Assembly: GCF_030297135.1 (NCBI RefSeq)
Contig: NZ_AP028066.1
Span: forward strand, 744,001 to 808,000
Length of the DNA stretch: 64,000 nucleotides
Direction of reading: 5' to 3'
Source: Pseudoalteromonas apostichopi
GTDB lineage: Bacteria > Pseudomonadota > Gammaproteobacteria > Enterobacterales > Alteromonadaceae
Part shown: positions 51,585 through 61,589 of the stretch, in pieces
Layout: every line of letters starts with the position of its first letter
Position numbering within the stretch: the stretch's first letter is position 1
Notes under the pieces: model-generated
Seen by the model: the letters and a program-made list of their open reading frames with translations, nothing else
Database searches by the model: none
Told to the model about the DNA's origin: nothing
Program-made: the position numbers and the translations under genes

Positions 51585-51848
51585 GTGTCTTTACTTGACT
51601 ACTTCCGCTCAGAAAAGAAAAGCAGTGCGTCATTAGCAAAAGAGCGATTGCAGATCATTGTCGCACACGAACGTTCACAGCGTGGTACACCAGATTATTT
51701 ACCACAGCTAAAACAAGACATCCTAGATGTTATTCGTAAATACGTGAATGTAAACACTGATGCAGTTCAGGTTCAGTTTGACCAAAACGAAGATGACTTA
51801 GCAGTACTTGAGCTAAACGTCACTTTACCTGACGAAGAAAAGAAATAG
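51585..51848 (+). CDS. minE: Cell division topological specificity factor MinE, 87 aa
   Basis: SLLDYFRSEKK membrane-targeting start and AKERLQIIVAHERSQR anti-MinCD helix. GTG start at 51585 with GGAGG six nucleotides before; the longer frame back to 51543 lies within minD. Length is as usual. Confidence 0.94.
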   Translation: MSLLDYFRSEKKSSASLAKERLQIIVAHERSQRGTPDYLPQLKQDILDVIRKYVNVNTDAVQVQFDQNEDDLAVLELNVTLPDEEKK

Positions 51849-51856
51849 TCAAAATT

Positions 51857-51888
51857 GGGCGCTTAGTTTTTAACAGCGCCCTTTTTTA
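51857..51888 (+). terminator. Terminator after minE
   Basis: GGGCGC/GCGCCC with a 13-nt loop and six T, between minE and the convergent acetyltransferase. Confidence 0.8.
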
Positions 51889-52302
51889 TTTCTGCCACTG
51901 CATGTGAAACTCATAGTCGTCTTCGCCTAGAGTTTTAAACCCTGCCCGTTGATATAATCCATACGCTGGATTAGCTTTTAACACCGTTAAATTTATCTTT
52001 GCTGTTTGCGCTTTTAGTGCATCTAACACCTTAGTGCCTAACCCTTTGCCTTGCTCTTTAGGTGCAATTTGTAGCTGTAATAAACTAATTGCTTGATCAC
52101 TAACGATGAACTTGGCAGCGCCTACACATTGCCCATCATTTAACACTAAATGACTATGCTCAAAGTGCTCAGCCACTCTTGCTTGATGCTGCTCAAGTGA
52201 TAAAAATAACCCCTGATTTTCTAAGTGCTCAACCATGGTATTTAATCTTAGGTCGAGTAAATAGGCTTTGTCTTGCTCAGTTGTTTTTACAAACTTAATC
52301 AT
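51886..52302 (-). CDS. GNAT-family N-acetyltransferase, 138 aa
   Basis: Acetyl-CoA-binding signature APKEQGKGLGTKVLDALKAQ (about 82-101) and C-terminal YGLYQRAGFKTLGED are typical. Substrate unknown. Single gene convergent to the min operon. Confidence 0.85.
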   Translation of the reverse strand: MIKFVKTTEQDKAYLLDLRLNTMVEHLENQGLFLSLEQHQARVAEHFEHSHLVLNDGQCVGAAKFIVSDQAISLLQLQIAPKEQGKGLGTKVLDALKAQTAKINLTVLKANPAYGLYQRAGFKTLGEDDYEFHMQWQK

Positions 52303-52320
52303 TATTGTCTTAAAAAAGAA

Positions 52321-52348
52321 AAAGGTACTTTAATAAAAGTACCTTTTT
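52321..52348 (-). terminator. Terminator of the carbohydrate-type receptor gene
   Basis: AAAGGTACTTT/AAAGTACCTTT (52321-52331, 52336-52346), an 11-bp stem; on the minus strand a T-rich run follows. Confidence 0.8.
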
Positions 52349-52375
52349 AGGTTGCAACAAACAACATGTCTTCGG

Positions 52376-55165
52376 TTAGAAATTATAATTTGCGCCTAAG
52401 TAAAAACGGCGGCCCGAATATTGGTTATAAGTAAAGCGATTGCTTTGTTTCCAGTAACCTTCTTCAACTTCTTCTGTTAGGTTCACAACTGATGCGGTAA
52501 ACGAAAGATCCTCTGTTAAGTTGTACGAGGCATTCACATCAAGCTGACCATAGTCTTTGGTATATAAGTTATAGCCTTGGTGAATACCGTTAGCACGGTC
52601 ATCTTTCCAGTTATACGACGCACGAACACTAAAGTCGTCATTCTCAAAGTACACCGACACATTATATTGGTGCTTAGCCGTGCCTGGAATTTCGGCTTCT
52701 GTTTTTTGCCCGTCGGTAGATACTTCGCTGGTGCTGGTATCTGTGTAGGTATAGTTGGTTAAAATACCAAAACCATTATCAAACGAATGCTGGAAGAACA
52801 GCTCTAAACCTTCTGATTTTGCATCACCGCCACCGACTTTGGTGTTCATTTCGACTTCGATTGGGCCATTACAACAATCGTGTTCACGCTCTACTATTTC
52901 TACTGTCGAAATTGGTAAGTTAGAAATATCTTTAGAGAATAACGTCGCGCCAAGTGCTGAACCATCGCCGTAATACCATTCAATACCTAAATCGAATTGG
53001 TCAGATAACATAGGCTCAAGCCCTGTATTTACTGAGGTACCATTACCACGGCCTGTCCATGAATCAGGTGAGTTAATGTTAACTGGAGGACCATATGACT
53101 CGGTCTGGCTTAAGTCTGAATAGCTCACTCTTGCCATGGTGCGTGCTGCGGCAAAACGAACAACAAGGTCTTCGGTTGCATCCCATGCAAGGTTAAAACT
53201 TGGTAATACTTCACTGCCATCGCTACTGCGCTCATTCGGATCGGTATCGTCATCGTCTTGACCAATGACATCATCGTAGGTCAAAGTACTAAGCTCTGTA
53301 TTCACATAACGCACACCGACATTACCGCGAAAATCTTGCCATTCAAAATCAGCTTGTGTGTACACAGACCAAATTTTCTCTTCAAGGGCATAAGTACCCG
53401 AAAGCGTAGGTACAACTGTTTGGCTAAAGTTTTCTTTTAAGTAGTTATCAAGCGCTCCAAAATCGAACGCTAAAAAGTTAAATGCACCTGTATCACCGGC
53501 GCTGTTATCAACCACGTGGTCACTCACCAATGTTGGTGCATCCGGATGAAAATCTGGATTATGGAACCACTCAGTACCAGGTAAGTAACCGCGGTAACCG
53601 CCGTTATCGGCTATGCCGTCATCCCAACGAAAGTCGTTACGAATACCTTTAATTTCGTGATCGCGGTATTTACCCCCCACATATAAACGGGTGAAAAAGC
53701 TACCATCAAGGTCAAATTTTACATCTGTTTGAATGTAATCTTCAGAGTCTTCATTTTCAGATGAGTAAGAGTCAAACCAGTCATAATATTGGTATGCTTC
53801 TTTATCGGTGGCTAAATCAGTCGACACTTCATAGCTTGGTTTTCCGTTTTCAATTGACCATAACCAGCTATTTACAGAGCCTAACCGCGCATCAATATTA
53901 GCGTAGGTTTCTTTTGAGGTACCACCCTCTGCTTCGGTATGCCCCAGCTTTACTGTAACGCTGTAAGTATCGCCATAATAAGTGCCTTCAAAATCATAGG
54001 TGTTTGATTTTGACTCACCAAAACGCTCACGCCCTGTAAGTTGAGGAGACAACAAGCCGCGACGCACAGGCACACCGCCGTTTACATCAGCATCACCCCA
54101 GTTATTGTCATTCAGTAAACCATTATCACCGTTACCGTAAGCAACTACGGTATCGCCATCAAGTACAATACCGTAATACGGGTTATGATTATCATTCCAC
54201 TCAGCAAAGGTAATGCTTTGTCCTGTCTGGTCATAACCTAGCTTGGCACCAAAATAATTAAAGTTTAAGTCAAGTCTGTCACTTGGGGCCCATTGAATGG
54301 CCACTTGATAACCATCACGGGTACGGTCTTGGTTTGAGTTATTTACACTCATAGCCCGCGGTGCCCATACATTGTTGTACACTTCGCCAGTTGCTTGGTC
54401 TACCAGCGCAGGGCGCTCTGCCCCTTCAACTGTATCTGAGTGAAAACGCCAGTGTGACGCGTTGTTAGTGATGGTTGTTACGGTGCGATCTTGACGAGTA
54501 AAGCCGGCAAGTACGCCAAAGTTTTCGTCGTCATTTTTCCATGAATAAAGCACATTGACTTGCGGTTTAGTATCTTCAGACACATCATCGTAAGTTACCT
54601 CAGCACTTAACGCACCTGAGTTTGCTTCCATCTCTAGTGGTTTACGGGTATGTAAAATAACCGTACCACCAATACCGCCCTCATCTATGCGTGCTTCAGC
54701 ACTTTTATACACTTCTACACTTTTGATCATGCTTGAAGGCAATAACGTGTAATTAAAACTACGGGTAGGAGTACCTGAACCTGATGAAGCAATATAGTTA
54801 CCGTTTAATTGGGTTAGAGTCCAATCTGGTGAAGTACCACGAATACTTACGCGGCTACCTTCGCCACCATCGCGGTCAATTAGAACACCTGATACACGTT
54901 GCAATGAATCAGCGACATTTTTATCAGGAAACTTACCTATATCCTCAGCAGTGATTGCATCAACAGTGGCAGCTGATAGTCGTTTTATTGCTAAGTTTTC
55001 TGCTGTTGAAGAACGAATTCCTCGTACTTCAATCACTTCTACATCGTCATTTGCTTGCTCTGCTGCGTAACTTGTATTAATAGCAGCCAATAGCGAAATT
55101 AAAATTGCATTACGTTTGAAATGCCGTCCCTGCCCTTTTGTTTTTATTACAGTTTGCTTGCCCAT
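52376..55165 (-). CDS. TonB-dependent receptor of the Caulobacter/Xanthomonas carbohydrate type, 929 aa
   Basis: Signal peptide (to NTSYA, about 35), TonB box (VEVIEVRGIRSS), plug domain with DAITAEDIGKFPDKNVADSL and SRVSIRGTSPDW and EARIDEGGIGGTVILHTRKP, then a long barrel ending YLGANYNF. This is the TIGR01782-type group, usually linked with sugar or glycoside uptake. I place the start at ATG 55165, where GGAG is 6 nt upstream; the frame extending to 55237 would run through a palindromic repeat. It lies beside sugar-metabolism genes and is probably the outer-membrane port for their substrate. Confidence 0.87.
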   Translation of the reverse strand: MGKQTVIKTKGQGRHFKRNAILISLLAAINTSYAAEQANDDVEVIEVRGIRSSTAENLAIKRLSAATVDAITAEDIGKFPDKNVADSLQRVSGVLIDRDGGEGSRVSIRGTSPDWTLTQLNGNYIASSGSGTPTRSFNYTLLPSSMIKSVEVYKSAEARIDEGGIGGTVILHTRKPLEMEANSGALSAEVTYDDVSEDTKPQVNVLYSWKNDDENFGVLAGFTRQDRTVTTITNNASHWRFHSDTVEGAERPALVDQATGEVYNNVWAPRAMSVNNSNQDRTRDGYQVAIQWAPSDRLDLNFNYFGAKLGYDQTGQSITFAEWNDNHNPYYGIVLDGDTVVAYGNGDNGLLNDNNWGDADVNGGVPVRRGLLSPQLTGRERFGESKSNTYDFEGTYYGDTYSVTVKLGHTEAEGGTSKETYANIDARLGSVNSWLWSIENGKPSYEVSTDLATDKEAYQYYDWFDSYSSENEDSEDYIQTDVKFDLDGSFFTRLYVGGKYRDHEIKGIRNDFRWDDGIADNGGYRGYLPGTEWFHNPDFHPDAPTLVSDHVVDNSAGDTGAFNFLAFDFGALDNYLKENFSQTVVPTLSGTYALEEKIWSVYTQADFEWQDFRGNVGVRYVNTELSTLTYDDVIGQDDDDTDPNERSSDGSEVLPSFNLAWDATEDLVVRFAAARTMARVSYSDLSQTESYGPPVNINSPDSWTGRGNGTSVNTGLEPMLSDQFDLGIEWYYGDGSALGATLFSKDISNLPISTVEIVEREHDCCNGPIEVEMNTKVGGGDAKSEGLELFFQHSFDNGFGILTNYTYTDTSTSEVSTDGQKTEAEIPGTAKHQYNVSVYFENDDFSVRASYNWKDDRANGIHQGYNLYTKDYGQLDVNASYNLTEDLSFTASVVNLTEEVEEGYWKQSNRFTYNQYSGRRFYLGANYNF

Positions 55166-55206
55166 GCCTATCTCCAGTTGTGTGTTCTGTTTTTGTTTAT
55201 GAGGCT

Positions 55207-55260
55207 TTAATACCAACCCGCAATAATACTTAGTCATTTAATTAAGCGAATTGGTATAAC
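55207..55260. repeat. Palindromic intergenic element in the receptor leader
   Basis: ATACCAA (55210-55216) and TTGGTAT (55251-55257) bound a 34-bp AT-rich core that itself contains CTTAGTCATTTAATTAAG. It lies upstream of the receptor ATG. The rest of the 440-bp gap 55166-55604 shows no gene or clear operator. Confidence 0.45.
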
Positions 55261-55604
55261 CTCCACAAAAACGATTTATTGTTATCGGTTTTAAAACGTA
55301 TTATCGGTAGTTAATAGCTTGTTAAACTCCAATTCAGAATAGGGTGAGTGGTCAAAAAGTGATAATAAAAATTCGGTGAGAGATATGACAAAATCGGCGT
55401 GTGGAATATTTTATATTCATTTTTATCTTTTCTACTTTATAGTTAACCTTATGTTTTTTGTATTTAAACCTAAATTCTAAAAAACACACACAAACATATA
55501 ATTCATTGATAAATATAAATTAAAACCCGAAAGGCACTTTCTGATAATGCAAGTTAAATAAGTGACTTGAAACTAGGTGTAATAGATATGGTAAAAAAAC
55601 GACG

Positions 55605-56333
55605 ATGAGCAATGGTAAAATTCTCGAAGTCTGCCTAAACGAAGGCGACTTAAAGCAACTTGCGAACAACGTTTTTACGTCTAGCAACTTAGGCGTAAAA
55701 CGATTTGAGTTATGCAGTAATTTGCACCTAGGAGGCTTAACACCCAGTATTTCTGCAATTGAATGCGCATTGAAAAGCCTGACCAGAAATACCGAGCTAT
55801 TAGTAATGATACGACCAGAAGCTGGCAATTTTACTGTAAGTACTGAGTGTCATAAATTAATGGAAAAACAGATAAAACTCGCAGCTAATGTAGGCGCACA
55901 TGGGGTAGTATTTGGTGCAGTCAAACAAGGAAAACTTGATATAGAGGTAACTCGTTCTTTACTCGCCACTGCAAAACATTATGGGCTTATGGTTACCTTT
56001 CATCGTGCATTCGATAGCCTGACAAATCCGTTATGCGCACTTGAAAAACTAATTAGCTTAGGAGTTGACCGCATATTAACAGCAGGCACGCCGTGGCAAA
56101 GCGGCCAAAGTGCTGTTGATGGTCTAAATCAGCTCAACACATACTTAGCACACAGCGCTAATCAAATAGAAATTGTTATGGGTGGTGGCGTTACCCTAGA
56201 AAACGCGGAAGCTTTTTGGCAATTAATAAGAAACCATTCAGCAAATGCATCTGTACATGTACACTCTTGCGTGCATAACGCACAAGGTGCAATTAGCGCT
56301 GAGGCTATCAATAAGCTACTTTCAAAGGATTAA
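55605..56333 (+). CDS. cutC: CutC-family TIM-barrel protein, 242 aa
   Basis: ILEVCLNEGDLKQL at the start, RFELCSNLHLGGLTPS (about 37-52) and TFHRAFDSL, RILTAGTP and VMGGGVTLENA are CutC family segments. CutC was named for copper homeostasis, but the fold is a TIM barrel and its reaction is unproven. The gene is 2 bp upstream of a sugar kinase, which favours a sugar-related role here. Confidence 0.87.
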   Translation: MSNGKILEVCLNEGDLKQLANNVFTSSNLGVKRFELCSNLHLGGLTPSISAIECALKSLTRNTELLVMIRPEAGNFTVSTECHKLMEKQIKLAANVGAHGVVFGAVKQGKLDIEVTRSLLATAKHYGLMVTFHRAFDSLTNPLCALEKLISLGVDRILTAGTPWQSGQSAVDGLNQLNTYLAHSANQIEIVMGGGVTLENAEAFWQLIRNHSANASVHVHSCVHNAQGAISAEAINKLLSKD

Positions 56334-56335
56334 GC

Positions 56336-57205
56336 ATGGCAAGCAAAGCAATTTATTTTTTAGGTATTGATGGCGGTGGCAGTAAATGTAAGGTGCGTTT
56401 AGAAAACGAAAATGGCACCCTACTTAGCGAAGCTATCAGTGGCTCAGCAAACGTGGCTACCAGCTGTAAACAAAGTCAAAGTTCAATACTCCATGCTACA
56501 GAACTTGCTTTTCATGATGCTGGGCTTGCCTTAAGCGAGCTGAAAAACACCTATGTGCATGCCGGGCTTGCTGGTGCCAATATCGAATCTGCCTATCAAT
56601 CTATGCTCATGTGGCAACATCCATTTGCCAACTTTACCCTGTCAACAGATATGCTGATTGCGTGTAAAGGCGCACACCAACACCATGATGGCGCGGTGAT
56701 TATTCTTGGTACGGGCTTTTGTGCAGGCTACCAGCAGCAAAACCAATTTAACGAATTGGGTGGATATGGTTTATTACTGAGCGATGGTGCCAGTGGTGGT
56801 TGGTTAGGATTACAACTTTGCCGTAAAGCATTTGAAGTACTTGATGGTGTTGCGAAAAGTTCAACGGCCATAGATACCCTACTCACCCAGCTTAACTGCC
56901 ACTCCAGCCAAGCGTTAAGTCAGCTTTTAATATCGGCGCGCCCTGCTGAGCTCGCTAAATTTGCGCCCCTCGTTTTTAGCCATTCTGACGACGCTTTTTG
57001 TAAGCAATTAATCAATGAAGCTTGTGCATACATAGCCCGCTATATCTCATACTTTGAAAAGCAAGGCATTAAAAAAATTACCTTGATGGGCGGTATTGCC
57101 AGTGCCATTACCCCTTACTTAACTTATGCTAGTAAAGCGCGTTTAACCCCTGCCCTTGCCAGTGCTGAGCAAGGGGCTATTTTAATGGCGAGAGCGGCAA
57201 TTTAA
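56336..57205 (+). CDS. BadF/BcrA-type ATPase, probable amino-sugar kinase, 289 aa
   Basis: Actin-like ATPase fold with phosphate-1 loop FLGIDGGGSKCKVRL (about 7-21), phosphate-2 region ILGTGFCAGY and GLLLSDGASGGWLGLQL, and TLMGGIAS near the C terminus. This family includes N-acetylglucosamine and glucosamine kinases. It forms an operon with the CutC homologue and converges (4-bp overlap) on the AraC gene. Confidence 0.82.
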   Translation: MASKAIYFLGIDGGGSKCKVRLENENGTLLSEAISGSANVATSCKQSQSSILHATELAFHDAGLALSELKNTYVHAGLAGANIESAYQSMLMWQHPFANFTLSTDMLIACKGAHQHHDGAVIILGTGFCAGYQQQNQFNELGGYGLLLSDGASGGWLGLQLCRKAFEVLDGVAKSSTAIDTLLTQLNCHSSQALSQLLISARPAELAKFAPLVFSHSDDAFCKQLINEACAYIARYISYFEKQGIKKITLMGGIASAITPYLTYASKARLTPALASAEQGAILMARAAI

Positions 57206-57927
57206 TCACCGAGTTGTGAGCGCATTTGTGATGGAATTTCACCAAACAAACGCCGAAATTGTTTGCTGAAGTAACTTGGTTCGGAAAATCCGCATTGATA
57301 AGCAACCTGTGAAATGGGTAGCTGTGTTTCAATCAGTAGCTTGCGGGCATTTTCGAGACGGACTTCGTTGATAAACTGATTAGGTGTTTTTGCCAAATGC
57401 TTTTTAAAGCGACGTTCTAAGGCACTTACTGACAAATGTGCAAGCTCTGCCAATTCATCAATACTGATCTGACGATGATAGTGCTCGCGAATAAATTTTA
57501 CAGGCTCTTCAATCGCACGAACATGAGAAAGCGCTTTTGAGGTTTTTTGTAAGTGCCGAGTCACACCATAAGTGCCAATCACATTGCCATCGTGATCTTT
57601 TAAAGCATGCTTTGATGTTGAAAACCAACCAAGCTCACCTTGTTGGGTTTGATTAAGCTCTAAACGGTCAGTCACTATGAAGCCTTCCATCACTCGCTTA
57701 TCATCATTGACGTATTGAAACGCCAAGTGTTTTGGGGAAAAGTCAAAGTCTGTTTTTAACAATATTTGCTCAAGTGTTTTATAACCCTGATGCTCAATAA
57801 AATGTTGATTACAATGCAAGATTCTACTATCAGTGTCTTTTACCCAAAAGAGAATATCTGGCAATAAGTCAAATGCAGCAATCAACTGATTTACACCAGC
57901 TTTTTTTATTATTTCTTGTATATCCAT
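57202..57927 (-). CDS. AraC-family regulator with N-terminal PAS domain, 241 aa
   Basis: PAS fold (about 15-125, LPDILFWVKDTDSRILHCN and GTYGVTRHLQ) followed by an AraC DNA-binding domain (about 140-238, SISVDELA-like ISIDELAELAHLS and PISQVAYQCGFSEPSYFSKQF). It diverges from the dehydrogenase-led operon across 162 bp and is the likely activator of that operon; its signal is unknown. Confidence 0.88.
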   Translation of the reverse strand: MDIQEIIKKAGVNQLIAAFDLLPDILFWVKDTDSRILHCNQHFIEHQGYKTLEQILLKTDFDFSPKHLAFQYVNDDKRVMEGFIVTDRLELNQTQQGELGWFSTSKHALKDHDGNVIGTYGVTRHLQKTSKALSHVRAIEEPVKFIREHYHRQISIDELAELAHLSVSALERRFKKHLAKTPNQFINEVRLENARKLLIETQLPISQVAYQCGFSEPSYFSKQFRRLFGEIPSQMRSQLGD

Positions 57928-58089
57928 CGCTCAATTTTGTCTCTTCCCCGAATAATGCTATATATTTTAAACGCCGATTTTGTTGCATTGTCAACCGAAT
58001 TTTTATTATCACTTATTGCTCAAGCTTTCCTATTATCAATAACATGAGATTAACAGTAGCTAACGCTATTTAAATTAGGAGCGCTTAAG

Positions 58090-59250
58090 ATGAGCAAAGC
58101 TAAGATCCGCATGGCGATGGTTGGCGGTGGCGAAGGTGCTTTCATTGGCGCTATTCATCGTATTGCAGCACGATTAGACGGGATGATAGAGCTTGTTGCA
58201 GGCGCATTTAGTTCAGATGCTAATAAGTGTAAAGCAACTGGCGAGTTACTAGGGCTAGATAACAGTCGTTGCTACGACAGTTACCAAAGCTTATTTACCG
58301 AAGAAGCAAAATTACCCGCTGATGAGCGTATCGACTTTGTGGCTATTGTAACACCCAACCATTTACATTTTCCCGTCGCCAAAATGGCACTTGAACATGG
58401 TTTTCATGTGTTATCAGACAAACCGGCAACGCTAACACTTGCAGAAGCAGAGCAATTACAAGCCATCATTGCAAAGCAGCACGTTTTGTACGGTTTAACC
58501 CACACTTACACGGGTTACCCTATGGTAAAAGAAGCCAAACATCGCGTTAAATCCGGTGAGCTTGGCACGATTCGCAAGGTGATTGTTGAGTACACCCAAG
58601 GCTGGTTATCTCACAGTGAAGACGAAGCATCAAAACAAGCAAGTTGGCGCTTAGATACCAGTAAGTCAGGCATTAGCTGCTGTATGGGCGATATTGGCGT
58701 GCATGCAGCTAACTTAGCCGAATATGTATCTGACCTTGAAATTACAGAGCTTTGTGCTGATTTAAATCATGTCGTTGATGGTCGAGTTCTCGATGATGAT
58801 GGCACCGTGCTACTTAGATTCAATAATGGTTGTAAAGGCGTTTTACTAGCAAGCCAAATCGCTATTGGCGATGAAAACAATTTACGGCTACGTATTTACG
58901 GCGACAAGGCAAGCCTTGAATGGTCACAGCTTGAGCCTAATAGTTTATGGCTGCGTGGTCACAACCAACCCTCTATTTTACTGCGAGCGGGTGTGGGTGA
59001 ATTACACCCTGACACACAAAACGCACTGCGAGCCCCTGCAGGTCACCCTGAAGGCTACCTAGAAGCATTTGCTAATATCTACAGCAATTTTGCAGCACAA
59101 ATTCACGCATTTAAACAAGGCGACCATGCAACAAACTCAGCATTTGATGTGCCTGGCATCAATGAAGCTATACGTGGTATGGCATTTATTGAGCACATAG
59201 TTGCTTCATCAAAGCAAGACATTAAGTGGCACAAATTACAGATTGGATAA
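58090..59250 (+). CDS. Gfo/Idh/MocA-family oxidoreductase, 386 aa
   Basis: Rossmann start IRMAMVGGGEGAFIGAIHR (about 5-23), FVAIVTPNHLHFPVA and DKPATLTLAEAE (about 115-126, Lys of the EKP motif), then DIGVHAANLAEYV. NAD-dependent sugar dehydrogenation or reduction, often at C3. First gene of an operon with a sugar isomerase-like protein, transporter, DUF1080 and GMC oxidoreductase. Confidence 0.87.
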   Translation: MSKAKIRMAMVGGGEGAFIGAIHRIAARLDGMIELVAGAFSSDANKCKATGELLGLDNSRCYDSYQSLFTEEAKLPADERIDFVAIVTPNHLHFPVAKMALEHGFHVLSDKPATLTLAEAEQLQAIIAKQHVLYGLTHTYTGYPMVKEAKHRVKSGELGTIRKVIVEYTQGWLSHSEDEASKQASWRLDTSKSGISCCMGDIGVHAANLAEYVSDLEITELCADLNHVVDGRVLDDDGTVLLRFNNGCKGVLLASQIAIGDENNLRLRIYGDKASLEWSQLEPNSLWLRGHNQPSILLRAGVGELHPDTQNALRAPAGHPEGYLEAFANIYSNFAAQIHAFKQGDHATNSAFDVPGINEAIRGMAFIEHIVASSKQDIKWHKLQIG

Positions 59251-59256
59251 TAAAGA

Positions 59257-60309
59257 ATGAATAAAATCAAAGGGCCAGCAATTTTTTTGGCGCAGTTTAT
59301 TTCTAAAGAAGCCCCCTTTAACAGCCTTCGTGGCTTATGTAAGTGGGCAAGCGGTTTAGGTTACAAAGCGATTCAAGTGCCAACCTCAAACCCTGAAATT
59401 TTCGATTTAGAAAAAGCCGCCCAAAGTCAGCAATACTGCGATGAAGTCACTGGTATTGCCATGGAATATGGACTTACAATTTCAGAGTTATCAACCCATT
59501 TGCAAGGCCAGTTAATTGCTGTGCACCCTGCGTACGATGAAATGTTCGATAACTTTGCCGCAGAGCATGTAAAAGGTAACCCTGCAGCACGTACAGAATG
59601 GGCAACAGAGCAACTGATGCTAGCTGCTAAAGCCAGTAAGAAGCTGGGGTTAACAACTCATGCGACTTTTTCGGGTTCTTTTTTATGGCATACCTTTTAC
59701 CCGTGGCCACAACGCCCACAAGGACTCGTTGAGCAAGGTTTTAATGAGCTTGCTAAGCGTTGGTTACCTATTTTGGATTGCTTTGACGAGCATGGTGTCG
59801 ATGTCTGTTATGAATTACACCCGGGTGAAGACTTACATGATGGCGTGACATTTGAGCGCTTTTTAGCGGCTACTGATAATCATCCGCGCGTTAATATTCT
59901 TTATGATCCGAGCCACTTCGTATTGCAACAGCTCGACTATTTAGCGTTTATCGATATCTATCATTCGCGCATTAAAGCGTTTCATGTCAAAGATGCCGAG
60001 TTTATTGCGAATGGCCGCTCTGGGGTATATGGCGGTTTTCAAAACTGGCAGGACCGACCGGGTCGTTTTCGTTCCTTAGGAGATGGCCAAGTAGATTTTA
60101 AGCAAATCTTTAGCAAGTTAACTCAATATGGGTTTGATGGTTGGGCTGTACTTGAATGGGAGTGCTGCTTAAAGCACCCTGAAGATGGAGCAAGAGAAGG
60201 TGCTGAGTTTATTAAAGCTCACTTAATAAACCCAACAGACAAAGCCTTTGACGATTTTGCCAGTGGCGCAACAAACACTGAGCGTAATAATCGAATTTTA
60301 GGTTTATAA
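59257..60309 (+). CDS. Sugar phosphate isomerase/epimerase-like TIM-barrel protein, 350 aa
   Basis: AP-endonuclease-2-type TIM barrel. Metal-binding positions are visible in CYELHPGEDLHDG (Glu about 188), ILYDPSHFVLQ (Asp/His about 218), AFHVKDAEF and LEWECCLKH. Starts 6 bp after the dehydrogenase. In related clusters such proteins isomerise, epimerise or hydrate keto-sugar intermediates. Confidence 0.85.
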   Translation: MNKIKGPAIFLAQFISKEAPFNSLRGLCKWASGLGYKAIQVPTSNPEIFDLEKAAQSQQYCDEVTGIAMEYGLTISELSTHLQGQLIAVHPAYDEMFDNFAAEHVKGNPAARTEWATEQLMLAAKASKKLGLTTHATFSGSFLWHTFYPWPQRPQGLVEQGFNELAKRWLPILDCFDEHGVDVCYELHPGEDLHDGVTFERFLAATDNHPRVNILYDPSHFVLQQLDYLAFIDIYHSRIKAFHVKDAEFIANGRSGVYGGFQNWQDRPGRFRSLGDGQVDFKQIFSKLTQYGFDGWAVLEWECCLKHPEDGAREGAEFIKAHLINPTDKAFDDFASGATNTERNNRILGL

Positions 60310-60344
60310 AAACCGACAACAATAGAACACACAGGACACACAAT

Positions 60345-61565
60345 ATGGACAACAATAATTATAACCGCATAGTCTTTCGGCTTTGCTGTATAGCACTGAT
60401 TGTGACCTCTATGACCTTTGCCATCCGTGCTGGTATTTTAGGTCAACTTGGCAGTGAATTTGGTTTAACAGACACCGAACTTGGTTGGGTGAATGCCATG
60501 GCATTTTTGGGCTTTCCGGTTGCGACTATGGTCGGCGGTATTATTTATAATGCCATTGGCGCTAAGAAATTAGTCGCTTTAGCGTTTATCTGTCATTTAC
60601 TTGGTCTGGTTTTGACTATTACTGCCGATGGCTTTTGGGGCTTGTTAGTTTCTACCTTTTTGATTGGTTTTGCTAACGGCTCTGTTGAAGCGGGCTGTAA
60701 TCCGCTGATTGCAGAAATGTATCCTAAAAATACCACTACCATGCTAAACCGTTTTCATGTTTGGTTCCCAGGTGGCATTGTGATTGGCGCACTTGCTTCT
60801 AACTTTATGTCGGGAGCGGGCCTAAATTGGCAGTGGCAAGTAGCATTAATTTTAGTTCCAACCGTTATTTATGGCGCGATGCTAATTAAAGCTCAGTTTC
60901 CTAGCTTTGATACCCGTGCTCACTCAACCACCAGCAATATTCGCCACTTATTCACGCCGTTATACATCTTTTTAATTGCGTGTATGACGTTCACTGCAAC
61001 CACTGAGTTTGGAACGCAACAATGGATTGAGCGAATTTTAGGTTCTTCTGGGGCTTCTCCTATGGTGGTATTAGCTTTAATCACCGGCTTAATGGCTGTT
61101 GGTCGCTTCTTTGCGGGTCCAATTGTTCATAAGCTTAATCCTACTGGTGTGTTACTTGGTTCTGCCATTTGTGCAAGCTTAGGGATCTTTATGATGAGTC
61201 AAGCCGAGGGCAGCATGATTTATCTGGCAGCGATGCTATTTGCACTTGGCGTTACCTACTTTTGGCCAACCATGCTTGGCTGCGTTGCTGAATACATTCC
61301 CAAATCTGGCGCGTTGGGTATGTCGTTAATGGGCGGTGCAGGCATGTTTGCTATGAGCATCTGGAACCCAGTAATTGGTAGTTGGATAGACACTGCCCGT
61401 TCATCGGCAGAGGCAAGTGGTGCAAGTGCTGAACAAATTGAAATTTTAGCCGGACAGGCTGTATTACAAAACCTACTGATCTTCCCAATTATTTTAATCG
61501 TCGCATTCATTGGGTTGCATTTAGTAGTTAATAACAACAAACGCACCGAAAAATGTGCGTCTTAA
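60345..61565 (+). CDS. MFS sugar transporter, 406 aa
   Basis: Twelve hydrophobic helices with typical MFS elements (GFPVATMVGGIIYNAIGAKK between helices 2 and 3; GFANGSVEAGCNPLIAEMYP). Inner-membrane uptake of the operon substrate is the likely role. It lies between the isomerase-like and DUF1080 genes with short gaps. Confidence 0.85.
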   Translation: MDNNNYNRIVFRLCCIALIVTSMTFAIRAGILGQLGSEFGLTDTELGWVNAMAFLGFPVATMVGGIIYNAIGAKKLVALAFICHLLGLVLTITADGFWGLLVSTFLIGFANGSVEAGCNPLIAEMYPKNTTTMLNRFHVWFPGGIVIGALASNFMSGAGLNWQWQVALILVPTVIYGAMLIKAQFPSFDTRAHSTTSNIRHLFTPLYIFLIACMTFTATTEFGTQQWIERILGSSGASPMVVLALITGLMAVGRFFAGPIVHKLNPTGVLLGSAICASLGIFMMSQAEGSMIYLAAMLFALGVTYFWPTMLGCVAEYIPKSGALGMSLMGGAGMFAMSIWNPVIGSWIDTARSSAEASGASAEQIEILAGQAVLQNLLIFPIILIVAFIGLHLVVNNNKRTEKCAS

Positions 61566-61589
61566 GCAAGTAAATCGTCGAGGAACACT

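Noticed and set aside
55166..55237. N-terminal extension of the carbohydrate-type receptor
   Set aside because: It would translate a palindromic repeat and place residues before a good signal peptide; ATG 55165 has a proper ribosome site.
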